Part shown: piece after piece, positions 61,928 through 64,000 of the stretch
Layout: each line of letters starts with the position of its first letter
How positions within the stretch are numbered: position 1 is the first letter of the stretch
Assembly: GCF_040537815.1 (NCBI RefSeq)
Contig: NZ_JBEWSZ010000001.1
Location: 2,790,001-2,854,000, forward strand
DNA length: 64,000 bases
Direction of reading: 5' to 3'
Origin: Mesorhizobium shangrilense
GTDB taxonomy: Bacteria; Pseudomonadota; Alphaproteobacteria; Rhizobiales; Rhizobiaceae
The notes under the pieces: generated by a model
Database searches by the model: none
Told to the model about the DNA's origin: nothing
The model's input: the letters and a program-made list of their open reading frames with translations, nothing else
Translations under genes and position numbers: made by a program

Positions 61928-63027
61928 GCCAGCACCAGATGGCCTTCATGCGGCGCAAAGGAAAGCGCCACCGTCTCGCCGGATTTCAAGGCGCTGCCGT
62001 GGACCTGGCTTGGGAAGCGCAGGCGCAGGCGCGGTGCAGCTACCCCCTCTCCCGCAACAACCGTGGCGACGGTCGACGAACCGGCAAAGGCCAGATCGGC
62101 GATCTTACCGGTAAAGTGGTTGGTGGCATCGTGCGTGCCGGCAAGGCGCAAGGTTTCGGGACGAAACGCGGCGAAGGCCTTGGCGCCGTTCGCCGCAGCC
62201 TTCAGATGAGGCTGCCCGGCAATCGAGCAGACCAGCCGTCCGAGCACCGTGTCGATGGAGCGCAACTCGCCCTGCACCGGTCCAAGCGTTCCGGCGACGA
62301 GGTTGTTCTCGCCGAAGAAGCGCGCCACGAACTCGCAATTGGGCTTGTAGTAGAGCTCATGCGGCGTGCCGAGCTGGCGGATATGGCCGGCCTGCATGAC
62401 GCAGATGCGGTCGGCCATGCCGATGGCCTCTTCCTGGTCGTGGGTGACGAACAGGAAGGTGGTCTTGATCTCGCGCTGGATGGACTTCAGGAACTCCTGC
62501 ATCTGCCGGCGCAATTCGAGATCGAGCGCCGCCAGCGGCTCATCGAGCAGGATGAGGCGCGGCTGGCAGATCAAGGCGCGCGCCAGCGCCACGCGCTGAC
62601 GTTGGCCGCCGGAAAGCTGTGCCGGAAAGCGATCGGCAAAGAGCCCGAGCTGTACCAGATCCAGGGCTTGCGCGACGCGGCCGGCAATCTCCTTGCGCGG
62701 CACATGGCGAACCGAGAGGCCATAGCCGACATTGCCGGAAACGGTCAGGTGCGGGAACAGCGCATAGTCCTGAAACACGGTGTTGAACGGCCGCCGGTTG
62801 ATCGGCATGCGGCTGATGTCCTGGCCGTCGAGCCGGATTTCGCCTGCTGTCAGCGGCTCCAGACCGCCGATGAGCCGCAGCACGGTGGTCTTGCCCGAGC
62901 CGGATGGTCCAAGGACGGTGAGGAACTCGCCGTCCTTGATCGAAAGGTCGATGTCGTGCAGCACGGGAACCGTGCCGTAGGATTTCGAGACGGACCGTAG
63001 CGTGAGCAGGTCGGTGTTCTGGTTCAT
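61924..63027 (-). CDS. Spermidine/putrescine-type ABC ATPase (PotA-like)
   Basis: A 367-residue ATPase. Walker A is GPSGSGKTT, signature LSGGQRQR, Walker B LILLDEPLAALDLELR and switch His in FVTHDQEEAI. The TOBE domain fills residues ~285-365 (AFRPETLRLAG, the C-terminal LSFAPHEGHLVL). ATG 63027 has a modest ribosome site; the frame stays open further upstream but homology starts here. It is 71 bases after the binding-protein gene on the same strand. Confidence 0.92.
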   Translation of the reverse strand: MNQNTDLLTLRSVSKSYGTVPVLHDIDLSIKDGEFLTVLGPSGSGKTTVLRLIGGLEPLTAGEIRLDGQDISRMPINRRPFNTVFQDYALFPHLTVSGNVGYGLSVRHVPRKEIAGRVAQALDLVQLGLFADRFPAQLSGGQRQRVALARALICQPRLILLDEPLAALDLELRRQMQEFLKSIQREIKTTFLFVTHDQEEAIGMADRICVMQAGHIRQLGTPHELYYKPNCEFVARFFGENNLVAGTLGPVQGELRSIDTVLGRLVCSIAGQPHLKAAANGAKAFAAFRPETLRLAGTHDATNHFTGKIADLAFAGSSTVATVVAGEGVAAPRLRLRFPSQVHGSALKSGETVALSFAPHEGHLVLA

Positions 63028-63098
63028 TGGATACTCTCGACGTGCGCTTTTCGGCGGTCCGGAACGCCCGAACCGCCGGGTCCTTCGAATGCCAGGGA

Positions 63099-64000
63099 TC
63101 AGGGCGTGGCCTTGACCTCGTTCCACATGTCCGAACGCTTCAGCGGGTCCTCGACATTGTTCAGCCAGACCAGCTTGTCGTTGCCGCCGGCGCTGCTGGA
63201 TTCTGTCACGGTGTTGCCGAAGCCGGTGCGCTCGGACAGCGTGCCGCTGACCTGTTTGCTCAGCATGAAGTTGATCCATTTCTCGGCGGCATCGTTGTCG
63301 CGGACGCCCTTGGAAATGACCCAATTGTCGAGCCAGGCAAGCGCGCCTTCGCTCGGATTGACATAGGCGACATGGGCGCCGACCTTCTGGAGCGCCTTGA
63401 CCTGCTGCTGGCCGTAGTTGGCCCAGATCAGCGCAACGTCGTTGTTCTGGAAGATCTGCTGGGCTTCGTCGGCGGTGGTGTAGAAGCTCAACACGTTGCG
63501 CTTCAGCTCAACCAGCTTGGCCTTGACCGCCGCCATCTGCTCTTCGTTGAGGTTGAACGGATCCTTGTAGCCGAGGGTCAGCGCGGTGAACGAGAAATTG
63601 TGCTCGCCATTGTCATAGGCAAGGACCTTGCCCTTGTAAGCCGGGTCCCACAGGACCGACATCGATGTCGGCGCGGGCTTCACCTTGTCGGTGTCGTAGA
63701 TCAGGCCGATCGAGTCGAAGCAGAACGGGATGCCGTAGACCTTGCCGTCCTTGGTGACGCCGCTGACCGCGGTCAGGTCACGGAAGCGCGGCAGCACCTC
63801 TTTCTGGTTGGGGAGCTTTGCCACATCGATCGGCGATACGAGATCGGCCTTGATGTAGCGTTGCAACTGGGCGGTGTTGACGGCGAAGACGTCGAAGTCC
63901 TGCCCTTCGCTGCCCTTGATCTTGGCCCAGATCTCGTCATCGCTGCCGATGAAGACAACGTCGACGCCGATGCCGGTCTTGGCGGTGAAGTCCTTGACCC
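63099..64000 (-). CDS. Spermidine/putrescine-type ABC substrate-binding protein, 5' end cut by the window
   Basis: The last ~300 residues of a PotD/PotF-like periplasmic binding protein. The frame is open through base 64000 (FTAKTGIGVDVVFIGSDDE, FDVFAVNTAQLQRYI), so the signal peptide lies outside. The visible part has DGKVYGIPFCFDSIGLIYDTDKV, a PotD-type hinge and LWDPAYKGKVLAYDN. Partners at 60258-63027 complete the importer. Polyamines are the family's usual ligands, but aminoalkyl compounds and other substrates are also known. Confidence 0.9.
   Translation of the reverse strand, partial: VKDFTAKTGIGVDVVFIGSDDEIWAKIKGSEGQDFDVFAVNTAQLQRYIKADLVSPIDVAKLPNQKEVLPRFRDLTAVSGVTKDGKVYGIPFCFDSIGLIYDTDKVKPAPTSMSVLWDPAYKGKVLAYDNGEHNFSFTALTLGYKDPFNLNEEQMAAVKAKLVELKRNVLSFYTTADEAQQIFQNNDVALIWANYGQQQVKALQKVGAHVAYVNPSEGALAWLDNWVISKGVRDNDAAEKWINFMLSKQVSGTLSERTGFGNTVTESSSAGGNDKLVWLNNVEDPLKRSDMWNEVKATP

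Overview
The window is GC-rich, gene-dense and mostly metabolic. It most likely comes from a member of the Hyphomicrobiales (rhizobia) close to Mesorhizobium. The support is a short second FtsZ without a C-terminal tail, many ABC importers each paired with a GntR, IclR, LysR or RpiR regulator, tail-to-head ATGA gene overlaps, and a rhizobia-like intergenic inverted repeat. The genus is inference. No rRNA, tRNA, transposase, integrase, phage gene or CRISPR array was recognised.

Layout. (1) 1-2 kb: the 3' end of a class II fructose-bisphosphate aldolase with a strong hairpin terminator, then ftsZ2 on the minus strand. (2) 2.1-6.9 kb: a tandem-winged-helix FCD regulator divergent from a C45 acyltransferase-like protein, then a second FCD regulator and a glutamine-synthetase-like ligase. 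(3) 6.9-18.8 kb: a peptidoglycan-sugar salvage locus with an RpiR/MurR regulator, a second MurA, a GlcNAc-kinase-like ATPase, MurQ, a dipeptide-type ABC importer with a fused ATPase, a class C beta-lactamase-like hydrolase and AnmK. A GGAATA-type palindrome next to TTGACA occurs before murA and again before murQ. (4) 18.8-22.7 kb: GNAT, MFS exporter with a divergent Lrp regulator, GFA protein, and an ECF sigma factor with a SnoaL-like tail. (5) 22.6-34.9 kb: a branched-chain-type ABC system split over two strands, with DUF3830, TIGR04076, aldo/keto reductase, an NTF2-like protein, an FAD oxidase, two SDRs and an aminotransferase.

(6) 35-44.8 kb: two paralogous IclR genes with matching upstream DNA. 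They frame a P450, an aldehyde dehydrogenase, an APC permease, a Tm-1-like protein, a HAD hydrolase and an aminotransferase; a decayed molybdoenzyme fragment lies at 36 kb. (7) 44.9-53.3 kb: a 4-hydroxyphenylacetate (homoprotocatechuate) meta-cleavage cluster: AraC regulator, hpaB, hpaC, hpaR, hpaF, hpaE, hpaD, hpaG, hpaH. The last aldolase (HpaI) is not in the window. (8) 53.3-60.3 kb: a LysR-controlled operon with an SsuABC/TauABC-type importer, two SDRs, a creatininase-family amidohydrolase and an arginase/agmatinase-family hydrolase. (9) 60.3-64 kb: a spermidine/putrescine-type ABC importer whose binding-protein gene runs off the right edge.

The strongest candidates for undescribed biology are the salvage locus with its extra MurA and repeated operator, the duplicated IclR module around the P450 cluster, the DUF3830/TIGR04076 cluster, and the creatininase plus ureohydrolase pair. 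All functional calls rest on reading motifs and context. No database search was possible.
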